Assembly: GCA_035544895.1 (NCBI GenBank) | Contig: DASZZM010000049.1 | Span: forward strand, 186,001 to 250,000 | Reading direction: 5' to 3' | Length of the DNA: 64,000 nt | Origin: JASLEW01 sp035544895 | GTDB taxonomy: Bacteria; Acidobacteriota; Thermoanaerobaculia; Multivoradales; UBA5704 | Shown: one piece after another, positions 28,750-36,206 of the stretch | Numbering within the stretch: position 1 is the stretch's first letter | Layout: each line of letters begins with the position of its first letter | The notes under the pieces: model-generated | The model's input: only the letters and a program-made list of their open reading frames with translations | The model's database searches: none | What the model was told of the DNA's origin: nothing | Translations under genes and position numbers: made by a program

Positions 28750-31620
28750 CTACTGGCAGTCGGTGACCACCACGTCGTCGAGGAACCACCCGGTGAAGGT
28801 CACCGAGCAGTCGGAGATCGAGGTGAAGGCGATGTAGACGCTCCTGCCGGCGCAGCCGGTGGTCAGGCCGGTGGCGAGGTTGCAGGCCGCGTCGAGATCG
28901 ACCGTCGTGTTGACGAACGTGCTCTGGCTGCCGCTGAACACCGACGCTCCGGCGGAACCGGCGGGCGCGCAGTCGGGCGCGATCGTATTGTTGTACGAGG
29001 CGCCGGAGATGATCGCCGAAGCAGGAACGAAGAAGTAGTTGGTGCCGTTGACCGAGACGGCGAGGGTGCCGCCGTCGAAGCCGCTCTCGAAGCTGCGGCG
29101 ATGGGCGAAGGACAGCCGCGTCTTGGTGGCGCCGGCCGGTATTGCGATGCCGGTCGCGCCCTTGGGCTGGGCGAAGGTGAAGCGGTTGTTGCCGTAGTTG
29201 GTCGTGCAGCTCGAGCCGCCGAAGCGGAAGATGTGCGTGCCGCTGTTGGCGGTGCAGGCCTGGATGCCGCGCCAGTCGGCGGTGCTGCCACCGGCCAGGA
29301 ACGTCCCCTTGGTCCAGTCGGAGAGCCCGCTGCCGGTCTCGAAGTTATTGCTGTACTGGGTCGTCGTGGTGCAGCCGCCGCACGCCGCGGTGGTCGTCGA
29401 GGCCTGGCTGGAGTTGCCCGAGGCGCAGGTGCCGTTGGACGCCTGGACCACGTAGAAGTAGGACGTGTTGCAGGTCAGGCCGGAGTCGGCGAAGGTCGTC
29501 GTGGTCGAGGTGCCGATCTGCGTGTAAGGACCGCCGCTGGTGGTCGAGCGCAGGACGTTATAGGAGGTCGCCCCGGTCGAGGCGCTCCAGGAGAGGTTGG
29601 CGGCCGTCTGGCCGTTGGCCGTGGCGGTCAACCCGGTGGGCGCGGGCGGCGGCGTGCAGGAGCAGGTTGCGGTGGTCGCCGACGCCTGGCTGGAGTTGGC
29701 CGACTCGCACGAGGTAAAGGCGCGGACGACGTAGAAATAGGTAGTGTTGCAGGTCAGGCCGGTGTCCGAGAAGCTGGTCGTCGAGGAGCTCCCGACCTGG
29801 GTGTAGGGCCCGCCGCTGGTGGTCGAGCGCAGGATGTGGTAGGTGGCGCCGGAGACCGCGTTCCAGCTCAGGTTGACGCCGTTCTGGCCGTTGGCCGTGG
29901 CGGTCAAGCCGGTCGGCGCGGCGGGCGGCGTGCAGGCGCCGTCGCTGATGTTGGCCGACCAGATCTGCTCGTTGCCGCCGCCGCGGCGGTCGGTCCAGCA
30001 CGGGAAGAAGGTGCCGTTGAAGCCCGACATCCCGTTGTAGTCGCCGTACTGGTTGCCCGTGTCGGCGCCCGCCGAGGTCTCATTGGTCGAGGCCGAGGTC
30101 ACCTTGAACGGGGCGCTCCAGGTGAGGCCGCCGTCGGTCGAAGACTGGTAGTAGACGTTGGTCGTGACCCGGCTGGAGTCGCCGACCGTGTCGTAATACA
30201 TCACCGACACCTTGCCGCTGCTCGGGTCCACGACCAGCCGCTGGTTGAACTGGTCGTTGAGCCCCGACTGGTTGTTGATCATCGTCGTCGACCAGGTCGA
30301 GCCGCCGTCGGTCGAGCGCGAGAACCAGATACGGGCCTTGCAAGGCGAGGAGGCGTTGGTGCCCGGGTCGTTGGGCCCGCAGCCCGTGCCGCTGGCCAGG
30401 TCGGTCCAGGTCACGTAGACGTTGTTGGTGGCGCCGTTCTTGTAGGTGCCGGCGCTGGCGTAGATCAGGGGCAGCCGGCTGGCGTCCGCCGGGACCGGGA
30501 AGTTAAAGGACTGGAACGTCGTGGCGATGTGCACCGGGCTGCCGAACGACGAGCCGCCGTTGGTCGACTTGGCGACGTAGATCCCCTGGCTGCCGGTGTC
30601 CGGCCAGAAGGCGAAGACGTTGCCGGCGCTGTCGGTCGTGATGTCGGCCCCGATGCCGGTGCCGGTGGTCTCGGCGCCGCTGATCTGGATGGGCGTCTGC
30701 CAGGCGCCGCCCGGCCCGGTGCGGTGGTTGACGATGACCGGCGTGCCGTTGTGCCAGATGGCGTAGATGTTGTCCTTGAACGGCGAGGTGGCGGTCTTGT
30801 CGACCCAGATCAGCTCCTTGTCGTTGTTGGTGCCGTTCGAGAAGGTCGCGTCGAAGGTCCAGGAGGCGCCGCCGTTGGTCGACTTGTAGGAGCGCATGAT
30901 GAGGACCGTGGCGGTGGCGTCGATGCCGATCGTGGTCGACCAGGCGGTGCCGTCCGAGGTCCAGTCCACCGCCGGGTCGGAGTGGAAGGAGTCGCCGGTG
31001 ACCAGCGGCAGCTGGGTCTGGCCCCAGGTGGCGCCGGTGTTCGAGGAGAAGAAAACCGCCTGCATGCCGTTGCCGCCGATGTTGTTGGAGGCGCTGATGA
31101 TCTTGCTGGGGGTGAAGGGGTTGATGCGGATGTCGGACTCGCTGCGCGGTATGCCCGGGTTGCCGGAGATGTTCTGCTCGCTGGTCTCGCTCGCCGACTT
31201 GGTCATGACCTCGCTGCCTTGCGAGCCGGGCTTGAGGTCCTGGTGGGTCAGCATCCACTCGTAGATCTCGTTGAGGACCAGGGGGTAGCCTCCCGTCGGG
31301 TCCTTGGCCGGATAGGTGTCCTGGGGGTGGTTCTTCCGCCAGAGAACGCGCAGCCACGGTGGGAACCGCAGCCGGTCGTTGGCTTCCTCGGCGCGCAGGA
31401 GGCTGAAGTCCTGGTTTTGCAGGACCAGTCTCTCCAGGGCGCTGCCGGGGATGATCCGGTCCTTGGCGAGCTGCGCCTGGGCCGAGGGCCAGGCGCCTTT
31501 TGCCGGACTGATCTTGTAGATGCCCCCTGTGCTGCTCTGGGCCGTCGCTGCGCTGCACAGGACGACCATCGCGCCGATCAGAATCATGGCGATCGGCAGC
31601 CAAGGCTTGTTCACTTTCAT
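28750..31620 (-). CDS. secreted BNR-repeat (sialidase-like) protein with fibronectin III domains
   Basis: A 956-residue secreted protein. The signal peptide is KPWLPIAMILIGAMVVLCSAATAQS. Residues about 160-600 hold BNR/Asp-box motifs typical of sialidase propellers: SSNTGATWG, STNGGASWTF, STDGGSTWS and SSTDGGLTWS. Two fibronectin type III domains follow (about 605-690 and 697-780), each starting PPxAPTGLTATANGQ and ending in a Cys-linked Ser/Thr segment. The last 170 residues form a beta-sandwich (FETGSGLSDWTKGTF ... WFLDDVVVTDCQ) as in carbohydrate- or protein-binding surface modules. No sialidase catalytic Arg triad or FRIP motif is apparent, so an enzyme role is unproven. AGGAGGGGGG precedes ATG 31620. 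G+C is lower than in surrounding genes. Confidence 0.83.
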   Translation of the reverse strand: MKVNKPWLPIAMILIGAMVVLCSAATAQSSTGGIYKISPAKGAWPSAQAQLAKDRIIPGSALERLVLQNQDFSLLRAEEANDRLRFPPWLRVLWRKNHPQDTYPAKDPTGGYPLVLNEIYEWMLTHQDLKPGSQGSEVMTKSASETSEQNISGNPGIPRSESDIRINPFTPSKIISASNNIGGNGMQAVFFSSNTGATWGQTQLPLVTGDSFHSDPAVDWTSDGTAWSTTIGIDATATVLIMRSYKSTNGGASWTFDATFSNGTNNDKELIWVDKTATSPFKDNIYAIWHNGTPVIVNHRTGPGGAWQTPIQISGAETTGTGIGADITTDSAGNVFAFWPDTGSQGIYVAKSTNGGSSFGSPVHIATTFQSFNFPVPADASRLPLIYASAGTYKNGATNNVYVTWTDLASGTGCGPNDPGTNASSPCKARIWFSRSTDGGSTWSTTMINNQSGLNDQFNQRLVVDPSSGKVSVMYYDTVGDSSRVTTNVYYQSSTDGGLTWSAPFKVTSASTNETSAGADTGNQYGDYNGMSGFNGTFFPCWTDRRGGGNEQIWSANISDGACTPPAAPTGLTATANGQNGVNLSWNAVSGATYHILRSTTSGGPYTQVGSSSTTSFSDTGLTCNTTYFYVVRAFTSCESANSSQASATTATCSCTPPPAPTGLTATANGQTAANLSWSASTGATSYNVLRSTTSGGPYTQIGTSTTTTFADSGLTCNTSYFYVVQASNGTCASGNSSQASTTTAACGGCTTTTQYSNNFETGSGLSDWTKGTFLAGGSTADWRGIQACTANSGTHIFRFGGSSCTTNYGNNRFTFAQPKGATGIAIPAGATKTRLSFAHRRSFESGFDGGTLAVSVNGTNYFFVPASAIISGASYNNTIAPDCAPAGSAGASVFSGSQSTFVNTTVDLDAACNLATGLTTGCAGRSVYIAFTSISDCSVTFTGWFLDDVVVTDCQ

Positions 31621-32167
31621 GTTTGCTACCCCCCTCCTGAGGGGAAGAGCGGCCTGAAGCTGTTAAATTGATCAATGAGGCAACGGGGTCACGAATCAAG
31701 GCGCAGTCGGGGAAGGCGATGCGGGAGCCGCGCGGGAGGGGCGCGGTCGAGGGAACGGCGACGATGTCGGACCTGCACGTCTGGCAATGTCCTGTCTCCG
31801 CGGAAGCGCCGCCCCTGAAACGAGCTGGTGGCGAGGGTTCGCTATCTCCTAAAGGTGTCGCGACAGCCCGAAAACGAGACGCTCGCTCCCGCGAGTTGTC
31901 AAGTCCTGCGCCGGGCGAGTATGCAACTTTCGAACCCTTCACGTCCATCTCCTAGAAGGTGCCGCGATACGCTGAAAACGTTTTCTTTCAAGCGCCGGCA
32001 CTCTTCGTCCTGAGCCGCCTGAAAACGCTTTCTTTCGCTGGGCGGTCCCGAGCTCCCATGCCCCGCGACCGCCAGTCTTCGCGGTGCAGCGGAGGACCTG
32101 TTCAGACTGGAGAGTGCAGGCGCGAAGCTATACTTCCCGCGGCGCATCGAGGTGACCCGTCTGCTCG
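31621..32167. other. 547-bp intergenic region between divergent genes
   Basis: This gap separates the BNR gene and the metal-island gene and should hold both promoters. The visible content is the pair of LacI-type palindromes listed separately. An imperfect direct repeat lies around CTCCTAAAGGTGTCGCGA (31847) and CTCCTAGAAGGTGCCGCGA (31950). I see no convincing gene in it. Confidence 0.55.
31974..32032. promoter_or_regulatory. two LacI-family-type operator palindromes
   Basis: GAAAACGTTTTC at 31974-31985 is a perfect 12-bp palindrome. GAAAACGCTTTC at 32021-32032 is the same with one change, 47 bp away. Both are preceded by CT and followed by TTTC, so 18-19 bases are shared. The central CG and flanking A/T match the operators of LacI/PurR/CcpA-type repressors. 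A weaker third GAAAACG lies at about 31870. No LacI-type gene is in the window. Confidence 0.55.
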
Positions 32168-33139
32168 ATGGGCTTGCGATGGAGCGATGAAGAAGGCGCC
32201 CCTGGGAGTGGCGCCGCCGGAAGTCATGCGCGTGGCGCCGAGGAGCGTGTGCCGGAAAAACTTGCGGCAGAGGAGGTCGGCCCGGAAGGACTTGCCCGGC
32301 CGCCCGTGCGCCCGGTCGAGATCAGGCCGCCCTCGGCGCGCCGGGAAGCGCTGCGCGTTGCCCAGGCGGCGGGGGTGGTCGTCTGCGCCACCTGGCTCTA
32401 TCTGGCCAACACGGTTGGGCCGCCGAGTACGGGGTGGCAGGGGCAGGAGATTGGCCGCGGGCAGACGGCGCCGGGTGGTACCGCGCCGCTCCCCGGGGAG
32501 ACCGGACGCCTGGCGGCTGCGCAGGTCTCTTCGGCGACTCGGCAGGGCGGCCCGGGTAGCGCCCTTGGGGCGGTGGGCGAGGGGAGCGGCCCGGCAAGCG
32601 AACGGAATCTCATGCCCTTCCAGCGCCTGTTCCGGAGCCTGGGTCCGCACGAGCAGCGCATGTTTCGCGAGCTGCAGGAGGGATTGCTCGAGGCCGAGAA
32701 TGTCCGGACCGGCACCGGCCGCTGGCCGGAGGCAGCAGAGCTCGCGGCGCGCGGGGTGCCGCCCTTTGCCGCCGGCCCGGTCGCGGCCATCGCTGCCAAG
32801 GAACGCTACGCCTGGAGCCGCCGGCAGGACGGCCCGGTGGTCAACTACCTCGGAGTCGCCGCGGGCGGCAGCCTGCCGTCCTTCCTTCTGCTCATCCAGG
32901 AGCCCGGTCCGCCCGGTCCGCCCGATCAGTCAATGCCCTCCGATCCCGCGGCGGTCCGGGCGGCCGCCGCCGGCGGCGGCGACGAACAGCACCATCGCCT
33001 GCCGGACGGCAAGATCCTCCACGTCTCGACCTGGATGCGCGACGGCAGCCTGCCCCGCGCCTCCTCCGTCATCGCCATCCCCTACGCCAGCGGCTGGACC
33101 CAGCTCCTGGCCGGAGCCTCGTCACCGGTGCCGCGGTGA
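32168..33139 (+). CDS. membrane-anchored protein next to metal ABC genes (possibly DUF6162-like)
   Basis: A 323-residue protein with a charged N-terminal tail (about 60 residues), one membrane helix (LRVAQAAGVVVCATWLYLAN) and an extracytoplasmic domain from about residue 145. That domain has ERYAWSRRQDGPVVNYLG, GSLPSFLLLIQEPGPPGP and DEQHHRLPDGKILHVSTW. The acidic/histidine cluster DEQHHRLPDG could bind a metal ion. I think this resembles DUF6162, a family seen beside zinc-type ABC transporters, but I am not sure. It precedes the solute-binding gene by 81 bp on the same strand. ATG 32168 is used because GAGGTGA lies upstream at 12 bases; the long disordered N-terminus makes the exact start uncertain. 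Confidence 0.6.
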   Translation: MGLRWSDEEGAPGSGAAGSHARGAEERVPEKLAAEEVGPEGLARPPVRPVEIRPPSARREALRVAQAAGVVVCATWLYLANTVGPPSTGWQGQEIGRGQTAPGGTAPLPGETGRLAAAQVSSATRQGGPGSALGAVGEGSGPASERNLMPFQRLFRSLGPHEQRMFRELQEGLLEAENVRTGTGRWPEAAELAARGVPPFAAGPVAAIAAKERYAWSRRQDGPVVNYLGVAAGGSLPSFLLLIQEPGPPGPPDQSMPSDPAAVRAAAAGGGDEQHHRLPDGKILHVSTWMRDGSLPRASSVIAIPYASGWTQLLAGASSPVPR

Positions 33140-33220
33140 GTCGCGCCCTTCCCCCATCCGGTTCTTCCGACTCCTGCGTATGAGAGAGGCACCAAGCTCT
33201 CTTTCATCCCACCATCCGCC

Positions 33221-34189
33221 ATGGCCAGGCTGAAGCTGAGACTCCTCCTCCCACTCGCCCTCGCCGGCGCTTTCACCGGCTTCCTGGGCGGTTTCCTCGG
33301 CGCCGCCCCCCCTGCAGGCGCTGCCGCCGCCCCGCGGCCCGCCGTGCCAGGGGCGCCGTTGGCTCCGAAAGCGCTTCCTGTAGTCAGGATCGGGGTGACG
33401 CTCCATCCCTACTACTCGTGGACGAAAAACATCGCCGGCGCCCTTCCCGGCGTCGAGGTGCGCCCGGTCCTGCCCGGAGAGATCGACGCCGGCGACTACC
33501 AGCCGCGGCCCGAAGACATCAAGAAGCTCGTCGATCTCGACGCCATCGTGGTCAACGGCATCGGCCACGACGATTTCATCTTCCCGATGATCAAGGCCTC
33601 GGGCAACACCCGGATCGCCGTCATCCGGCCGAACGACACGACGCCGCAGATCCGCTCGGTCCGCGGCAGCGCGGTGAACTCGCACACCTTCATCTCGTTC
33701 ACCAACGCCGTGCAGCAGACCTACGCCATCGCCAGGGCCCTCGCCGCCTTGCGTCCCGAGCTCGCGCCGGCCTTGCAGAGAAATGCCGCCGACTACGCCC
33801 GCCGGCTGCGCCTGATCAAGGCCAGGGCCGCCGCGCGGCTGGCCGACGCCAGGATCACGCGGGTGGTCACCGTGCACGACGGCTACGGTTACCTGCTCCA
33901 GGAGCTCGGCCTCGAGGTCGCCGGAGTCGTGCAGCCGGCGCACGGCCTGACTCCCTCCGCCGCCGAGCTGCGCGACATGATCGCGCTGTTGCGGCGCGAG
34001 AAGATCCGCGTCGTGTTCAGCGAGGAGAGCTTTCCCGCGCCGCTGCTCGCGGTGTTGCGCGCCGAGGCGGGCGTCAAGGTCTACGTCATCAGCCACATCG
34101 CCTCGGGACCCTACACCGCCGAGAAGTTCGAGCAAGAGATGCAGAGAAACGTCGACACCATGGTCCGCGCGCTGGTCGAGGAGCCTTGA
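33221..34189 (+). CDS. metal ABC transporter solute-binding protein (ZnuA/MntC-like)
   Basis: A 322-residue periplasmic metal-binding protein (cluster A-I). The signal peptide is LLLPLALAGAFTGFLGGFLGA, followed by an Ala/Pro linker. Likely metal ligands are His 62 in GVTLHPYYSW, His 116 in VNGIGHDDFI, His 155 in VNSHTFISF and an acidic residue in VVFSEESFPAP near 270. That His-His-His-Asp/Glu set matches zinc- or manganese-binding members. There is no histidine-rich loop as found in classical ZnuA. Length fits. The ATPase gene starts three bases after the stop, so the transporter genes form an operon: binding protein, ATPase, permease. Confidence 0.9.
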   Translation: MARLKLRLLLPLALAGAFTGFLGGFLGAAPPAGAAAAPRPAVPGAPLAPKALPVVRIGVTLHPYYSWTKNIAGALPGVEVRPVLPGEIDAGDYQPRPEDIKKLVDLDAIVVNGIGHDDFIFPMIKASGNTRIAVIRPNDTTPQIRSVRGSAVNSHTFISFTNAVQQTYAIARALAALRPELAPALQRNAADYARRLRLIKARAAARLADARITRVVTVHDGYGYLLQELGLEVAGVVQPAHGLTPSAAELRDMIALLRREKIRVVFSEESFPAPLLAVLRAEAGVKVYVISHIASGPYTAEKFEQEMQRNVDTMVRALVEEP

Positions 34190-34191
34190 GG

Positions 34192-34914
34192 GTGGGGGAG
34201 GAGCCCGAGCCGCCGCTGCTGGAAATCCGCGGGCTCGGCGTGAGGCGCGGCCGCGAAGTCCTCCTCGAGGCCGTCCAGCTCGAGGTCCGCCGCGGCTCCA
34301 TCCACGTGATCGTCGGCCCCAACGGCGCCGGCAAGAGCACGCTTCTCGCCGGCGTGCTCGGGCAGATCGCCTTCAGCGGCCGCATCGTCGCGCATTGGCG
34401 CGGCGGCGGCCGCATCGGCTACCTGCCGCAGAGCTTCGCGGTCGATCGCACGCTGCCGGTCACCGTGGCCGACTTCCTGGCCTTGCCCAGGCAGCGCCTG
34501 CCGGTCTGCCTGGGATTGCGCCCCGTCACCCGGCGGCGCGTCGCCTCCCTGCTCGGCCGCGTCGGCCTGGCGGGCATCGAAGGCCGCCCGCTGTCGGTCC
34601 TCTCCGGCGGCGAGCTGCGGCGCGTGCTGCTCGCCAACGCCATCGACCCGCTCCCCGAGCTGCTCATCCTCGACGAGCCGGCAAGCGGTCTGGACGAAGC
34701 CTCGGTGCGCCGCATGGAAGAGATCATCCTGGCCCTCCGGCAGGCCGCGCGGCTCACAGTGCTCATGGTCTCTCACGACCTCGAACAGGTGCGGCGCCTG
34801 GCCGACCATGTGACGGTCCTCGACCGCACGGTGCGGCGCGACGGGGCGCCCGGAGAGGCGCTCCCCGCCGAGCTGCTCGGCACCTTCGGGGCGGCCGGCC
34901 GGCCGGCGCGCTGA
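34192..34914 (+). CDS. metal ABC transporter ATP-binding protein
   Basis: A 240-residue ABC ATPase that powers metal uptake with the adjacent binding protein and permease. Walker A is GPNGAGKST (about residue 45), the Q-loop is in YLPQSFAVD, the signature is LSGGELRRV (about 143), Walker B is LLILDEPASGLD and the switch histidine is in MVSHDLEQV. I start at GTG 34192: GAGGAG lies eight bases upstream at the end of the binding-protein gene. TTG 34186, overlapping the previous stop, is an alternative. The stop TGA shares one base with the permease ATG. Confidence 0.9.
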   Translation: MGEEPEPPLLEIRGLGVRRGREVLLEAVQLEVRRGSIHVIVGPNGAGKSTLLAGVLGQIAFSGRIVAHWRGGGRIGYLPQSFAVDRTLPVTVADFLALPRQRLPVCLGLRPVTRRRVASLLGRVGLAGIEGRPLSVLSGGELRRVLLANAIDPLPELLILDEPASGLDEASVRRMEEIILALRQAARLTVLMVSHDLEQVRRLADHVTVLDRTVRRDGAPGEALPAELLGTFGAAGRPAR

Positions 34915-35864
34915 TGGCCCGCTTCTATGCCTGGGTGGCGGAGCTGGCGGCGAGCGGCAAGCTGCCGGCCGATTTCCAGTACCCGTTCCTGGTCCGCGGC
35001 TGCCTCGCCATCCTGATCCTCGCCCCCCTGCTCGGCGGCCTGAGCCACCTGGTGGTGGCGCGCCGCATGGCCTTCTTCAGCGCGGCGCTGGGTCAGGCCG
35101 CGCTCACCGGCCTGTCGATCGGCCTGCTGCTCGGCGAGCCGCTCAACGCCCCTTACGGCGGTATTTTCGCCTTCTGCCTGCTGGCGGCGCTCGGCATGGT
35201 CTACGTCAAGCGGCGCTCGGCGCTGCCGCCCGACACGCTGATCGGGGTCTTCCTGGCCCTGACTCTCGGGCTCGGCATCTGCCTGCTCGTGGCGGTCACC
35301 CGGCGCTTCAACATCCACCAGGTTGAGGCGGTGATGTTCGGCAGCCTGCTCACCGTGACCGACACCGACCTCGCGCTGCTCGCCATTGCAGGCGTCGGGG
35401 TCGCCGCGCTGCTCGCCCGCGAGTACAACGGCCTGCTCCTCGACAGCCTCAGCCCGCCGCTGGCGGCGGTCGAGGGCGTCGACTCGGGCTACGTCGAGTA
35501 CCTCTTCGCGGTGCTGCTGACCACCGCCATCGTGGTCAGCCTCAAAGTCATCGGCGCGCTGCTGGTCGAGGCGCTGGTGGTGGTGCCGGCGGCGGCGGCG
35601 CGCAACCTGGCGCGCGGCACCCGCGGCTACCTGCTGTGGAGCATCGGCCTCGCATTCCTGGCCGGCGCCGGCGGTCTCGCCATCTCGACCCGCCTGCCGG
35701 TGCCCACGGGCGGCGCGGTGGTCCTCGCCTTGAGCCTCCTCTTCTTCCTCACCTTGGCCTTCGCCGCCACCCGCGGGCGCATTGCTCGCACGCGCTCTCG
35801 CGGGCACGACGGCGGGCACGACGGCGGGCACGACGGCGGGCAGCAGCAAGCACCCCGCGGCTGA
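34914..35864 (+). CDS. metal ABC transporter permease with His/Asp repeat tail
   Basis: A 316-residue inner-membrane permease of the ZnuB/MntB type (ABC-3 family) with about eight or nine helices. Typical segments are GGLSHLVVARRMAFFSAALG near residue 42, AVMFGSLLTVTDTDL near 140 and KVIGALLVEALVVVPAAAAR near 210, the last being the conserved loop that contacts the ATPase. The C-terminal tail ends with three GHDG units (RGHDGGHDGGHDGGQQQ) encoded by a 12-bp tandem repeat. Such a His/Asp tail could bind metal ions in the cytoplasm. ATG 34914 overlaps the ATPase stop by one base (TGATG). Confidence 0.9.
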   Translation: MARFYAWVAELAASGKLPADFQYPFLVRGCLAILILAPLLGGLSHLVVARRMAFFSAALGQAALTGLSIGLLLGEPLNAPYGGIFAFCLLAALGMVYVKRRSALPPDTLIGVFLALTLGLGICLLVAVTRRFNIHQVEAVMFGSLLTVTDTDLALLAIAGVGVAALLAREYNGLLLDSLSPPLAAVEGVDSGYVEYLFAVLLTTAIVVSLKVIGALLVEALVVVPAAAARNLARGTRGYLLWSIGLAFLAGAGGLAISTRLPVPTGGAVVLALSLLFFLTLAFAATRGRIARTRSRGHDGGHDGGHDGGQQQAPRG

Positions 35865-35887
35865 TACTCTACTAGGGTATACTATAG
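35863..35887 (+). promoter_or_regulatory. candidate RcnR/CsoR-type operator and promoter
   Basis: The 45 bp between permease and repressor gene hold an AT-rich patch GATACTCTACTAGGGTATAC continuing TATAG. A short G-tract flanked by TACT and TATACTATAG half-sites is the usual form of DUF156 (CsoR/RcnR/FrmR) operators, and TATACT could serve as a -10 box. Binding would give autoregulation of the repressor and the P1B ATPase. Confidence 0.5.
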
Positions 35888-35908
35888 GCGAGCTCCGGGA
35901 GGGATGCC

Positions 35909-36187
35909 GTGGCCCACATCCGAGGCGACAAACAGCAGCTGCTGCTGCGCATCCGCCGCCTGCGCGGGCAGGTCGAGGCGCTCGAGAGAGCGGTCCTCGA
36001 GGAGCACGAGTGCGCCTCGGTGCTGCAGCAGATCGCCGCCTGCCGCGGCGCCATGGGCGGCCTGATGTCGGAGGTCATCGAAGGCCACATCCGCTTCCAC
36101 GTGGTGGGCCGCGACAGCCGGCCCGGCGCGGCGCAGACCGCCGCGGCCGAGGAGCTGATCGAAGTCCTGAGGACCTATCTCAAGTAG
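35909..36187 (+). CDS. RcnR-type metal-sensing repressor (DUF156)
   Basis: A 92-residue all-helical tetrameric repressor of the CsoR/RcnR/FrmR family. Metal binding releases it from DNA. The sensing residues fall at His 3, Cys 35, His 60 and His 64, exactly the His-Cys-His-His set of E. coli RcnR, which senses nickel and cobalt. CsoR copper sensors would show Cys-His-Cys, and FrmR lacks the second and fourth histidines. The core EHECASVLQQIAACRGAM and GLMSEVIEGHIRFHV are strongly conserved. GTG 35909 is preceded by GGGAGGG at a good distance. It lies between the uptake permease and the P1B ATPase, 19 bp before the latter, so it likely controls the exporter. Confidence 0.92.
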   Translation: MAHIRGDKQQLLLRIRRLRGQVEALERAVLEEHECASVLQQIAACRGAMGGLMSEVIEGHIRFHVVGRDSRPGAAQTAAAEELIEVLRTYLK

Positions 36188-36206
36188 CGGGTGGGAGGTA
36201 AATGCC

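Noticed and set aside
34395..35864. Long frame overlapping the ABC ATPase and permease
   Set aside because: Its first half is a shadow of the ATPase; the permease begins at ATG 34914 inside it.
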